A DNA stretch of 64,000 nucleotides from Yamagishiella unicocca (taxonomy: Eukaryota > Chlorophyta > Chlorophyceae > Chlamydomonadales > Volvocaceae): NCBI GenBank assembly GCA_003116995.1, contig BDSL01000006.1, forward strand, positions 868,001 to 932,000, given 5' to 3'. How positions within the stretch are numbered: the first letter of the stretch is position 1; every line of letters begins with the position of its first letter. The position numbers and the translations under genes are program-made. The notes under the pieces are model-generated. The model was not told where the DNA came from, did not search any database, and was given only the letters and a program-made list of their open reading frames with translations. Below are positions 51,966 to 63,961 of the stretch, one piece after another.

Positions 51966-52040
51966 GACTCTGACCAGGGAAAGACAATCGAACGAATGTC
52001 ACGCCCCAGCGCCGGCACGTACGTTTCACCGGCATTGATT

Positions 52041-52596
52041 CCGGAGCCAGGGCATTTGCGTTTACGCCTGTATGCTGTTGCCTTAACTACAGCGCCTCTG
52101 TTGCTGTTAGGATTCGTTAGGATTGATTGCGTCATGGATTCGGTTTCTACTTGTTTCGACAGCGATAGGGACACGTGTGGATCCAGGTGAATCTCGCGAT
52201 TCAGGTCGGGCTGCAGGTTACCAAGCTGCAGGGTCTCAAGCTCCAAACGTAAAGGCGGCGCTGACTGCGGCTGCGTCGACCTCGTGACCTATTCACGCAG
52301 CCGCGGGCGTGCTTCAAGCGCGGTGTGTTAGATTGTGTACATCAACACAACCAAGACAGCCAAGCAGAAGAACCACGCCGAGGAATGAGGCGTGGTTCCG
52401 CTAAGTACTCTGCGGCACCAACGGACTTGGTCAGAAGGGCCCTGCGCCCGACCTGAGTCGCAAGATTCACACCTGTCCCTATCGCCGTCGAAACGAGTAG
52501 AAACCGAATCGATGACGCAATCAATCCTAACAGCAACAGAGGCGCTGTAGTTAAGGCAACAGCATACAAGCGGAAACGCAAATGCCCTGGCTCCAC
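52041..52596. repeat. Inverted repeat, arms of ~160-175 bp
   Basis: The left arm (about 52041-52217) matches the reverse complement of the right arm (about 52440-52596) at roughly 90%. Shared blocks include GGAGCCAGGGCATTTGCGTT, TATGCTGTTGCCTTAACTAC, CTCTGTTGCTGTTAGGATT and ATTCGGTTTCTACT. The left arm carries a small tandem duplication GGATTCGTTA. The spacer is about 220 bp. It could be two opposed insertions of one short element. Confidence 0.8.
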
Positions 52597-53019
52597 CCGT
52601 CGTGGACACCAGGTGTAACACTGCCCCCCATAACCACGTGTGGGGGACACACGCACGCGGTTGTTCCTAGCGATCTCGCACACACTCCAAGGCAGAAAAC
52701 ACCCACAAGCACTAAGTGAGTGCAGGCCACAGGGGGGCAATCTGCTTCGGCTACGAACAGCAGAGCCCATGTACAAATTGCTGCAAAGGCTCAGGCAGTC
52801 TTAGGATCAGCCTACTGATGTCTCGCCAACATGCCGTCCGGAATGCGATCGCCCTACTCCGTGCAGTACCGCAAGCTCCACCTATCGATGCTAGCCCGCT
52901 ATTCTATAGTCTAAGCGAAAGTGAGGCAATCGGGGGACTCCTGTGCCAAAGCTCAGGCGCCTTTCGGAACACATTTTGTCGCGCCCGTCCATTCTTGGAC
53001 ACCCCACCTCCGTCTTGTT

Positions 53020-53092
53020 CAGTGTCAGGCGATGCGCCCGATGGTTCTACCTCTTGGTCTGGAACCCACTGTAACCGTTACAACAACCCCAC
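53020..53092 (+). repeat. Dispersed repeat end module, copy at 53.0 kb
   Basis: Contains CAGTGTCAGGCGATGCGCCC, GATGGTTCTACCTCTTGGTC, then TGGAACCCACTGTAACCGTT and ACAACAAC. It is nearly identical over 70 bp to 57938-58012. Confidence 0.8.
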
Positions 53093-54410
53093 CGGCGGGG
53101 CGATTTTCCTGCTTCGTAACTCCGCAGCCCCGGTAGCTGGCTGAACTAGGGCGCGGCCGGCGGCAGATCCCGGGCATGACATCATGGATTATCGAAATAT
53201 GGGAGCCGGAATGGCAGTGTATCTGGTGCGGTCCCGCCCGTAGGCGGTGGGAAGTATCAGTTACAGTCGCGCGGGCGTACAACACCAGTGTGTGCGACCC
53301 AGAAACCCATACCTGGCATTCCACCTTTGGGCATGAGCGAAACATCACTGCACAGCTACTTGGCATGTTAACATATCAACCAATGGCGCCTTACATCGTA
53401 CCACACGTTATTACATACAATACGGACCAACAACTGTGCGCAAGCCGTGGTAATAGTTTTCAGTGCAGTGAGCAATCAATAGGCCCTCCATAAGGTAGAG
53501 CTACCGAGCACAGGGTGTGCATTTAACTACACGGCTGGTCTGCCAACCACCCTGTTTGACAATTTGACAAGGAAAAAAGAAAAAAGGACAGTGCGGAACA
53601 ATTAAACGACATGGCGCCGTGCACGCGTGCACATAGACGAAACGAACCTTCCAGGCAATTCACATCAGTGCCGCAAACCCCTCAGACACTGTCGTAGCGC
53701 GACAGGCCCTGCGGGCCCAAACACAACAGTAAGCATCCGGCAGTCTGCTGCTGAGCATGCACGACCACGAACTACTGCGAAAAAATAAGCCAAGATGGAC
53801 GTTACGGAAACGCTTGGCGTGAAGGCCTTAAGCGCATCATAGGTGCACATAAAGCTTATTTTGGTGGTATGGGCACCAGCGAGCGAAGGAGAACCCTTTG
53901 ATGGGTAAATTAGGAATGCAATGTACGCACGCAATATAAATATAACCAACCCACAGGCCGTACATTGCGCTTCGATGGATCTTGAGGCATCGCACGCTAC
54001 CGGATGCAACACATTTGCATGGTCTGGGGCCCGCTGTAATAATTACTACTCTATTTGCCGGCATGGCCGTTTTAGCTGCGGCCGCGCGCCCGTGCATGGG
54101 CGACACCCGTCCCGTCGCTAGGGGCCCTGCGGGCGTGCACCGAAAACAGCTGCCATGGCGGCCCCAGGCGGCCACCAGCTGCACCCCCGCCAGCAACCCA
54201 AACACCGATCCTGACGACCAACCAACCTGCATCCATCACATTAGGACGCCATGCTGTGCCCTCAGCCCTCCTCCTCACGGCCCATTTCGTCGCTCCAGCC
54301 GGGTGGCTCCATGCAGCTGTTTGCAGGTCGTGTATGTACTTATTGGCGCAGACCAGCCAGCGGCCCAGCGTCGGCACGCATCCAGCAGCGGCAGCCACCG
54401 GCAGTCCTTT

Positions 54411-55768
54411 TTAACATCTGCCACGCATCACAGCTAGCGGGTGCCGTGACGTAGCTAAGGGCGGCGGTGATCGTGCCGCCGCCTGTAAGACATTCACGCA
54501 CGACGCGTGTCTACAGCTTGCAATCCTTGGCACACTTGGCGTCAACAACCCACAGGCCGGCGGGTTCCGGAAAGTTCTTGTCGTTATAAGTACTCTAAGG
54601 TAGGCGTCCGACGCCTTTGCCAGGGACAAAGGGATGTTTACGGAGCCGATGGCCTTTGCGTTGAAAACGACGGTGGAGAGGCCCGGCTTGCACGTGGGGT
54701 TGTACTGGTAATGCATCCAACCTGCACAGCAGGTGTGTCGTACAAGCAGAGGGGCAGCGCGCGGGTGTGGTTGGGCAGGCAGGATGTGAATTGGGTTTGT
54801 GTAAAGCCTTTGGCTCGTCTGTTGTCCTGCACCGTGCCGGCCCAGCTTCGCCATTGGCAGCGCGCCGCCCATCTCGCATGCCGCATGCCAGCTTAGGGCG
54901 ACCGTTGCAAACGGTGCAAACAAGGCCTGTATGTGACCCTCAATAACGAATATTGACGAGCACTGTGACGAGCGACCACGCTCAAACGACCGGCATATAT
55001 GTATAGTATGACCGACATCTGATCCTGCTAGCTTGGGCGCGCTTTGCACAGTTGCACTTGTGGCGAACGGACGGATCGGCGGCATCAAGTCACACGTCGG
55101 TACAACCCTCAATATGTGCAAGCCGTATTTATTGTTTTTGCACATCGCGTTTTTTCACACACTTATTTATCATAGAATGACCCTCGCCCCCTGCTGTACC
55201 TACCCTTGGGATACACGACGTTGTCGCCGGCAACCAGAGAGTTAGTGTAGGCGGTGTTGTTTGGCGCGACCATAACAGACTCGACACGTCCAGAGACCAA
55301 GATGAAGACCTCGTCCGCATAAATGTGCAGATGCATCATTCGGTAGGCGCATGGTCCCTATAGAGTCAGCCAACCACATTCGACGGTTAGTCGAATAAAA
55401 CCCTCGACGCACGGCAACGCTGGGCGCTGCAACTCTATATGTCACTGAAACAGCAACGAATGCACAAATATGTCCTATATGCGTAGGAAACGCCCGGCGC
55501 GGACATTGCGGCGAGGCTCCAAATTCGAGTTACTTTCGACTTTCGGACGCAATGTGTGCGAGCCTGGACGTACTAGGAAAATTCGCGCAAGGTTGAGCTC
55601 CGCGACTGCACTAGCTCCCTGGTAAGCCATGGTAGAGTTATCGTCCGGCCATGGGAGTAGGGCAGGCACCAATGACATGATGTACGGGTCCTGGGCGCTT
55701 GTGGTGGGCAGGATCGCTGCCGCAAGGCACGCCACAAAAGCTGCGGCTACTGCTGAGCTGGTCCTCAT
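54411..55768 (-). CDS. Secreted cupin/germin-like protein, last exon frameshifted (possible pseudogene)
   Basis: Exons are 55574-55768, 55204-55357 and from 54721 downwards. The first encodes a signal peptide (MRTSSAVAAAFVACLAAAIL, cleavage near TSAQ). The second carries the cupin metal motif HLHIYADEVFILVSG (HxH, E, G). The third begins with PKGWMHYQYN (PxGxxHxxxN). The paralogue at 60066-61475 has the same exon phases and ends WVENAKCAKDCKL. Here the equivalent WVVDAKCAKDCKL, with its stop at 54511-54513, is present but in another frame, because the frame shifts after YLRV (near 54590). As read, the protein instead runs on to a stop at 54411. The metal ligands are intact. This is either a recent pseudogene, a gene with an altered C-terminus, or a base error. 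Confidence 0.7.
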
Positions 55769-55945
55769 TTTAGGTTGGAAGGCGTACGCGTATCGAAACG
55801 TATCGCAACTGAAGTGTTATTAAACTGTATGATCGCGGCAATTAATGAAACCTACGCCTCGTCATGCATGACCTAAATGTGTAATCTAATACTTTGAGAC
55901 TAGCATACTTCAGTCTTTATATGGGCACTTCGCCTGACCATCGTT

Positions 55946-56794
55946 TGGGCATGAGCATGAGCATGAGCATGTTACAGACGTAGGGCCCTCCCAGGTCCTG
56001 TCCATATCCGATATCCCCACGAACCGTTCGGTCAGGAGGCGCTTCTAAAGCAATAGTATATGGGGGAGAAAAACGATTAATATTAACTACATATGCTGCC
56101 AACGGGGGAAGCTTCCGAAGTGTACACCTTTTCAAGTGTCGTTTCTATGTGTGGCGATTTGATAAAGTAAACTTGCTAAGTTCGCCGTAGCCGATTTCGT
56201 CATGGCCGTCTTCATCCCTAGATCAGCATTTATTCCTGACGCAAGCCTCATTTCTGCATAAGCTGGACATTCAAGCAAGACGTGCAATTCGTCCTCTACT
56301 GACCGTGTGCCCTGAGTCGCGCAAAAACGGCAGACTCTATCCGCTCGAACTCGTCCCCCAGGGCGATTGGCTTCAAGATCCCAGCAACCTAACCTGAACC
56401 GCATCAGCGCCACATGGTGCTTACGCGGGATATCAGAGCAGGTATGGCCTGAAAGGCCGTCGGGTCCTCCTTTCGCATCAATCAACCCCATCCAATGCTT
56501 ATATCGGCACATCTTAACTCCGGGGAGCCTTCCGTCCGAGATGAAGGCCCTTGGGTCAACATCTAGACGACGATGGCTCCATTCAAACATAAACCTATTT
56601 CTTAGACGCTCTAATAAATCGCTAGCCGGGAGGGGCTGCGAAGCAAGCCAGGGAGCTATGATGTGAGGGCGGTCCGCGTGGGGGGACCCCGCCGACGGTT
56701 GCCCCGCTCTCCAATTATAATCGTTTGGGACGAGGCAGGTCGTACATCTAGCAAGCATCCTGACTTCCTGAGATACAGTAACGCGCTGAGCCAT
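55946..56794 (-). mobile_element. 5'-truncated LINE (non-LTR retrotransposon) 3' end
   Basis: The - strand frame 56132-56794 encodes RFRLGCWDLEANRPGGR followed by VCRFCATQGTRSVEDELHVL, then LECPAYAEMR. This is the C-x2-C-...-H-x4-C zinc-finger-like block that ends ORF2 of many plant and algal LINEs. No reverse transcriptase motifs lie upstream in this frame, so the copy is 5' truncated. About 160 bp of 3' UTR follow, then four CATGCT units (55946-55972), which look like the short tandem tail typical of such elements. Confidence 0.7.
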
Positions 56795-57782
56795 TACAAT
56801 CCCATGCGTTCTTCTATGAGGGTTCCATGCATGCTGAGCTGCTCACAGCACGTTGTTGCGCTCTTGCGCCCGCCTTGTAATCTTCGTAAGTTTGAGTTGC
56901 GACCACCCAATATTTTTTTACGTGTGCAGTATTGAGTCGTCATCCTTCTTTGTGGCGTTTGTGGCATCTTGAATTTTTGCAGCGTCGAAGAGCCTTCCCT
57001 GTCTCGTCACCTCAGTTCTTCTCCGAGACATGGGCGGCGACGACGGTTGAGACCCTGAATTACTCGCATTCTGAAATTCAGCCAATTGCTGGCTGGCCGC
57101 GGGCAGTATTGATGGTGGCAATCCGCCTAATGCTTCCTCCTGCGCTTGCGGCGCCCGCTGTTGTTTTCTCGGCCGTTGGGCCCCTGCCCCAAATCTACCT
57201 ATTCATATTGCCATACCTTCCTATTCATATTGCCAAATCTTCCTATTCATACCACGTAATAACGAGAGGTTACAGTTAATAACGTGACCACGCAGGATCC
57301 CGTACGTGGCGCTCACCGCGCCCTGCCGACACCGATATGCACTCCAACATGCTTGCGGCGGAGGGGGCACGTAAGCTTAACCTGTCCCTCCCGGTATGCA
57401 TGCCCGGTCTCCCATGCATGCGTTATCTGGAGGTTTTGGTGTGCCTCTCTCGAATATACGGTACGAGATCAGCACCAAGCAGGATACCACGTGGATCCTG
57501 TGCCAGGTCGGATCACTCCCAGTAGTTGTTGGTAGTTGTCGAGCTGCGCAATGGCGTCGCCGCGTGCCTCCACATTGGCAGTAGTTGCGCAGCACACGAG
57601 TACCTCCTAGCTGCCGCTGGTACTCAACGCCACGAACACCACCTTCCCGTGCTTCATACTTTCTGGCTATATAAGCGTGTTGAGCCCTGCTAGGGGTCCG
57701 TGCCTTATGGGATGAGAGGTGGCGGGTTCCGATGTTTGCATCGTTGCGGCGCTTCACTGGTTCGTCGGGTGCTGGGCTGTTA
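56795..57782. other. No gene recognised
   Basis: Between the LINE fragment and the next dispersed repeat copy. It includes a short ATTCATATTGCC-type direct repeat near 57195-57250. I see nothing else. Confidence 0.4.
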
Positions 57783-58012
57783 GGTTGGTTGGCGGCCAGT
57801 TCCTGATAGGGGAGCCTCTAGTGCAAATTCCCCCTGGGGTGCTGGCTGCTGCTCTGTATGCCTACGGCCTGTCAACTTGGTGTTCTGGTGGTTTGCCTTT
57901 GTTTCGGTGCATGTCGGTATTTGTTTCCTCCGTCTTGTTCAGTGTCAGGCGATGCGCCCGATGGTTCTACCTATTGGTCTGGAACCCACTGTAATCGTTA
58001 CAACAACCACCT
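57783..58012 (+). repeat. Dispersed repeat family, copy B
   Basis: About 230 bp aligning over its full length with the reverse strand of 26684-26890, ending in the module TGGAACCCACTGTAATCGTT and then ACAACAAC. Confidence 0.8.
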
Positions 58013-58689
58013 TCACCTCGGTTGCAGAGGCCCAGAACGTTTCAGCGACTCGGGTATCAACCGCTGCCGCGCCCAGAGGACCTCTTCCTGAACCGTCCAG
58101 AACGTGCCGCAGCCGTTGATACCGAAGTATCCGCACACACCGAGCCACAAAGCTCTACTGGTCTGCTGGTAAGGTAACCCGATAAAACGAATGGTAAACA
58201 CGACATGTGCCGGATGGGACGCCGGCGCCCCTAGCGGCGCTGATGCTAGCAGCAGCTTACTTGGCGCACTCGTGCCCCTGACTAAATGCATGGCCAAACT
58301 CGGGGGTCATTCTCAATGTACGGCACGGCGCTCTGCATGTACCAGCCGCCCAACCTACCCGAGTTAGAGCCCTTCCTGGGCGCGTGTTACTTGGCCATCG
58401 TGGATCGTGCTGCGTATCGTTTGCTCGGCCACCTAGCTCCGCACCGCCCGGTGCTCCACTGCCTAAAGCAGTAAGTGGTGTAGCATGCAGCTGCACCTGC
58501 TGACCGGTCACCTTATTTACCATAGGAACAGAGCAACCAGGCAACACAACACAGCGACGCGCACGTGTATCCAGCGAGCACTGGCAGCTTCGATTAGCGC
58601 TGATGACGGAAAGGCAGGGCGATAACCGTCATTGGCTGCGCCAGCTGGCGCCGGGCCGCGACACCGCCTGAAGCACGCCGTGTATGTGA

Positions 58690-58900
58690 AGTAGTATTGG
58701 TTACAGTGGGCTACAGACCTTGAAAGGTAGAGCCATCCGGCGCATCGCCTGACACTGAAAGAGACAAGGAAAGCAAGGAAAACCGATGGTTCCGAAAGGC
58801 AGACCACCCAGAGCCTCACAACCGAGAGCCCAGAGGAAACAGCAAGCACCAATACACAGGGGGAGGTTGCGCTGATGGCTCCCCTGCATGTGGCCACATG
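58690..58900 (-). repeat. Dispersed repeat family, diverged copy C
   Basis: The reverse complement gives TTTCAGTGTCAGGCGATGCG, GATGGCTCTACCTTTCAAGG, then TCTGTAGCCCACTGTAACC. Upstream there are blocks related to CTCCCCTG and CAACCTCCCCCTG, seen in copies A and B. A matching inverted end, GTGGCCCACTGTTACAGTTA, lies at 59547-59566. Confidence 0.6.
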
Positions 58901-60065
58901 CATCCCAAGCAGACCCCCGAAAGGAGAGACAGCAGCACGCCTCGGCAACACAACCGGACCCCCCTAAAACACCTGGAGAAGTCCCACACCCGGAGCGGGC
59001 CGACGCCCATAGCAAGATGGGAAGAACCAATGGCCGTGTGTGCTAGGAACAAAGAAAAGAAAAACGTCGCAGTGAGCACGTGCACTAGCCAAGGCAGGTC
59101 GACGGCTCTGATCTAAACGTAAATTGATATATCGACTCGATTGACTCGACTTATTACAAAGGATCCAGTCTCAGAAGGAAGATGTTACGATACTTATACC
59201 AGTAGCATCAAGGGCGCATCGCCACAAAAGACAGAGCTTACACAAGCTCAGGTTAAGAAGCTAGCGGTGCAGCTCACAGATCAGTAGTAACTTATGACCA
59301 GGCATGCCAGTATTTTCACTGCATGTGCCTATGCCGCCCAGGTCTTCCTCGAGGGCTTTGGACACCCACCAGACACGCCGCCCTTCAGGTAAATTCCGAA
59401 AGCCGTGCGACTCCGACAGGAGTACGTGCGCAAGCATCCAAGTAACACGGCCCACCGGCAGCCAAGTGGGCAAACGAAATAGCCTTCGCGGCTATAGTTG
59501 TTCCTGCGCGTTAGGCTGATCGACTCGCTCGCCCCTATCCAGTAGTGTGGCCCACTGTTACAGTTACTACTAGTAGCGTGGCCCCTTTTGTCCCGCAGCC
59601 TCTTGCACCCTCGGAACGCCTGGACAATAGGCCTCGTTACAAAAATGGTAGGCCAATATATAATAGCGAACGTACCTTCCACGTGCGGCACATGTACGTA
59701 CGCCGTGTTATTATACAACAAACGCGATAACGCTAGTGTGGTGGCGGCATGAGTGTTATCTGCTGCGGTCTGTCCGTCCGAAAAAGCGGCCCAGGTCCGG
59801 CCCCTCTCCGCCAGCAGCAGCTACCTCGATATCCCCGTTCTTACACACAGCAGCTGCAGCCCGGCGGTTCTGCCTTCTGGTCTGGAGCCCACTGCAACAA
59901 GTATTACTAGCAGCTAGGCATTTTCGTGGCGTTGCGACACATCGACATAGCACTTAACACTTACAATGTTCCCTAATAACAACTGAATGTGTGTCCGTGC
60001 AGCGCAAGTCGTCGTTCCCCGTACGGTCGTACGGCTTCGTTGTCCCAATCAAGTAATACGTACGT
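58901..60065. other. Intergenic, two more repeat end modules
   Basis: No gene recognised. End modules CCCACTGTTACAGTTACTAC (about 59552) and GAGCCCACTGCAACAAG (about 59885) occur here, each followed by ACTAG-type runs. A TTACA at 59961-59965 (TGTAA on the - strand) is a candidate poly(A) signal for the germin-like gene to the right. Confidence 0.45.
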
Positions 60066-61475
60066 CTACAACGGCAGCTTGCAGTCCTTGGCACACTTGG
60101 CATTTTCGACCCAAAGTCCTGCGGGAACTGGGACCGCTGCCGTGGGCTTGAGCCCGTAGGCCGCCCTCAGGTAGCCGTCTGACGACGCCGCCAGAGATAG
60201 TGGCACGTTGACGGTGCCAACGGACCTCGCGTTGAAGCTTACAAGGATCGACGCGGCCTTGCACGTAGGGTTGTACTGGTAGTGCATCCAGCCTGCGAGT
60301 AAGGGTTGACGTCACACGGAGGCGTCGTGCTTAGTAATAATGCCACTACGGCCGTTGGTGTGTATGCAGTGCTGCCGTGCGTTCCAACAGGCGCGCCCGC
60401 CCCTGGCATGGGCCTCCTGCCTTCCGTGCAGCTTCATTCCCTCGCGGCGTACTAGCTAGAAGGCCACGTGCAGAAACCGGCAGGGGTTTTGAAACGCGAC
60501 ACGTGCCAGCCGTGCACCAAGCGGCCGCAGCGTCCCGTACACCAACCGTTACAACAACAACAACAACCAAGCCCTAAAATCCTCGCTAGGCACGCTTAAT
60601 TGCCGACCTACGGCAATGAGCGAGTAGTTGCTACGCTGCGCACGACCCGAGGGAATAATCAGGCCACATCTCGCGCGGTGGACCTTTCCTTACCGGGCAT
60701 CGGGTGCTTTTATTTAGCACTACTACGGATGCTAAAAGCACTCGCCATACTAGTGCCCTGCAGCTACCCTGTGCGTGTTCCGGTATCGGCACCTACCCTT
60801 CGGATACACAATGTTGTCGAGAGGCGTTCCCCCAACGAGGGTGTAGTCGTAGGCAGTGTTATTGGGCGCAACCATCAACGTGTTGACACGGCCCGCGAGC
60901 ACGATCAAGAGCTCATCCGCACTGATGTGCAGGTGCATCATCCGGTAGACGCAGGGGCCCTGTGGCGGGCGTGTGGAAGCCATGCATGCAGCGAGCGGCG
61001 AGGGCCGGCAACAAGCCTTTCAGCGAGGATAAGCATGTCAGGCAGGATTGGGCATCCAATAAAACACGCAAGCGAGTAAAGCAAAATAGGGCAGAACCAT
61101 AGGGGCGTTGCTTGTTGATGACATGTGTCACGTTTTACAGGAATGACGTTGTCCTGTTCGTCCTGCTGCTGCCGCTAGACAGCATACGAACGCTGTTCTC
61201 GGCCATGGGACAGCAGCACGATCTACCTTGATTCCTAACTATTTATCATTCTCACCACCGGTAGGTGGAGGACGTACCAGGGATGCTCGTATAAAGTTGA
61301 GGTCCGAATTGGCACTGGAGCCCTGCGAGACCTGGGTGAGGTTGTTCTTGGGCCAGGGCAGCACGATAGGCGCCGTCGTAATGACGAAGGGGTCATCTGC
61401 GCGGGCGGCGGGCAGGATGGCTGCCACACGGCAGGCCAGCACAGTGGCGGCTGCTGCCGCTTGGCTAGTCCGCAT
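60066..61475 (-). CDS. Secreted cupin/germin-like protein
   Basis: Exons 61278-61475, 60797-60959 and 60066-60292 sum to 588 nt, 195 residues, in phase (0, then 1). The first 27 residues (MRTSQAAAAATVLACRVAAI..., cleavage near ARAD) look like a signal peptide, so the protein is probably secreted. Residues about 70-90 hold HLHISADELLIVLAG, and the next junction creates PKGWMHYQYN. Together these give the three His and one Glu that bind metal (usually Mn) in cupins. Asn in NNLT and NNTAY are possible glycosylation sites. Germins act as oxalate oxidases, superoxide dismutases or binding proteins; nothing here decides between these. The protein is slightly shorter than plant germins (about 220). 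The second intron carries an ACCGTTACAACAACAACAAC repeat end. It is paralogous to the gene at 54411-55768. Confidence 0.8.
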
Positions 61476-62400
61476 TGTAGGCGGGATGGGGTCCGTAGGG
61501 AGGGAAGGGGGATAGAGACTCGAGTGGTGGCGTTTGTGAAGGAGTACCGAAATACTTGCGGCTTACTTGCGTTGCATGGGGCATGGCCGACGGCTTTTAT
61601 AGCTCCGCGGCTCCGTTCTGGCAGCCGGCGTCGTACATGTGACAGTCATAGGTAACTGGTTTCTGTTTTCCATGGGGTCATCGGTTCGCCCGCCATAAGC
61701 GCGCGTAAGAGCGTACGAAAGCGCGTGTCTGCCGTCCGCAAGTAAAGCACTGAACGTCTTAATGGTCATTCAGTGCTCTACTTGAGGTGTTGTGGAACGG
61801 CTCCGCATCTGGCGTGCACGGGCCGACTGCGCCGACGGTACAGTCAGATCGCCAGGTTACACTTTCGAAATTGCCAACTGCACGTTTTTAGATGTGGTTG
61901 GATAAGCGCAACCTTTCGGACCGCTGTGGCAAAAAATGAACTGGCTTATGCCGCCCCCCGCTGGAGGCCTTCGTGGCCTGTTTATATGACTCATCGCGTC
62001 TTAACCGCCTGCTGTGCCATTTTTTTCGTTGTATCAGCCTCATCTTTCGGCGGCGCAGATGTGGAGGTGTTTTTATCGCTCGGGTGAGGTCCCGACGGCA
62101 CCTAGTTCAGCCGCGCGGATTCGCGCGACACTTATGCAAGTTGGTACGACGGATGGGTGGGCAAGCTGCAGGAATACTCAGGATGATAGCCTGCCAACGG
62201 CGGTGCGCCAACGTCAACATTGACCAGAACGCCAAGAATTCGCTGCTTGCATGAGTCGCAGATGCTGCTTATTAGGTCACACAGCGACGGGACGGAGGGC
62301 GCATGGAGGCAACCCTTTGTAATCCCTGACCACATGCATACACGTCGCAACAATCCGCTCGGGGGGCTTTCAGCCTATAGTGGCGGTGTGCATGGCAGAA
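61476..62400. other. Upstream region of the germin-like gene
   Basis: Promoter side of the gene ending at 60066. No further gene or repeat recognised. Confidence 0.4.
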
Positions 62401-62499
62401 ATTATTCAACTGCTGGCAATAGCTGTCGCAAGACCCTTGCGATTGCGAACGACCATGAGCGAAGAACATGTGCTAATGCGTGCGTATGCCTTTGTGGCC

Positions 62500-63360
62500 T
62501 CTGGCCCATTCTTCCGCCAACTTACGAATCCTCTGACCCATTCTTTGCCATGTCGCGTCGCGACTTCTACGATATGCGTACGCTCCCGTAAGCTGTATCT
62601 ACGCGATGCTTCCTCTGCGCGCTCTCGCGTCTGCGCTCTCACGAGTGCGTCCAACGCTGTCTCATGCCGTGGAATGACGGTGCCATGAACTGATGGCCTT
62701 GTTCCATACATGAGGTCATGAATAGAGCAGGCGGCACAATTCGACCAGTACGGTATCGTGAAGGGACACCTGCGGGGTCATGGGGTGCCATGTGGCCCCT
62801 AGACCAAGGGTCAATGGCGATTCAGTGGCACTGTGTTCTTCATAGGAAGCCTTAAATCATCTTAGCAGGGCCCTGGGACATTCATCCTCAGGGGTCACGC
62901 AACAGGACGCGCCCGCACCTCTGCGCAGCATGCATGTAGGTAGGACTCCGCGCGCGCTATGTCAACCACCAACGAGAACCGCTGTACGGCACCATGTTAG
63001 TTTTCGTTTGCCCATTGCTTGCTCTCACCAACCGGCCACACCGCGTCGTGTTAGCCGTCCGCGGTGTGGCCAACCGTCAGACAACCAACGTGCAACTGCT
63101 GCTGCTCTTCCTCGTCCCCCAAGCGCTCCTCGTCCCACCGCTGCTGCATGCCGAGTAAATTCCTCCACAGTGTCACGTTTCCGAATATTTTTCCATCATC
63201 GCTAAACGGCAATCTTTCTGTCGACACTGCAAAAATTGTCCCGGACGCCGGGACGACCGCCACAAGGTATGCACGCAATGCAATAGAGGTCGACCTGTAC
63301 GGTATGCGTCCGTCCGCCCTCTTGCGAGCAAAATCACGTGCGCCACCTGGCTAATCCGGG
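62500..63360 (-). other. Possible exons of an unidentified - strand gene
   Basis: Two stretches look exon-like: about 63080-63232, following an acceptor TTTTTGCAG, with NVTLWRNLLGMQQRWDEERL; and about 62518-62690 with ETALDALVRAQTRERAEEA and IVEVATRHGKEWVRGF, ending at a GTAAGT donor. Composition suggests charged helices. I recognise no family, and phases between the two were not established. Confidence 0.2.
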
Positions 63361-63961
63361 CCTTACGCGCCACTGGAGCTTGCCATCCCCTCTAGCACAG
63401 GAACGAGGCCGTACGCAGCGCTCCAGGAAGGGTCTGAAATTATAATAACGGTCATCTCCGCGACCACCCCCGCTACCTGCACCGTTCGATCTTTTCATGC
63501 GCTCTTTCGCAAAATACCAAAAATGTACGGCAGCATATTGCCGTACGGCAATCCGAATCCCGCAACAACTCCGAGCGCCACGAACAGGGAGCACGGAGCC
63601 AGCAGCCAACCCTCGCCCCACGCCGTACCGTCCTGCTCTGCCCCCTCCTTCGGCCCACGGCCTTTTTTAACAGTCGCGCGCAACCCACGCGCCCACCCTC
63701 CTGCCGATGGCAACACGCTTAACGCGCAGCGACGGACGCCGCGCACGCCCAACCACCAACCACCAACGACCAACCGCAACGCTGCAGGTGCACGCGTCCA
63801 TTGCGTCAACCTGCGTCCGCAGCAGCCGCTTTGCGCCCGGTCGGTGTTCCACTACAAACCCACCGGGGCGTCCTCTCACGCCGCCGCGAGCGCACCCAAC
63901 GTGTTTCCAAGCTACTCGGCCTGCCTTTCCAGTGCCGACCCACGGGTCTCCCCTCACACCC

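Larger units (their letters stand above)
50693..54410. other. Gene-poor, repeat-bearing region
   Basis: No gene recognised over 3.7 kb upstream of the giant gene. It holds the inverted repeat at 52041-52596 and several copies of the dispersed repeat end module (51600-51632, 51940-51965, 53020-53092, 54015-54050). Base composition is nearer 50% GC than in the region to the left. Confidence 0.45.

Noticed and set aside
51340..52038. 232-codon + strand frame
   Set aside because: It crosses the dispersed repeat module and one arm of the inverted repeat, and its peptide shows no recognisable family.
56918..57121. Upstream coding part of the LINE
   Set aside because: The - strand frame here is separated from the 56132-56794 frame by stops and has no reverse transcriptase or endonuclease motif.
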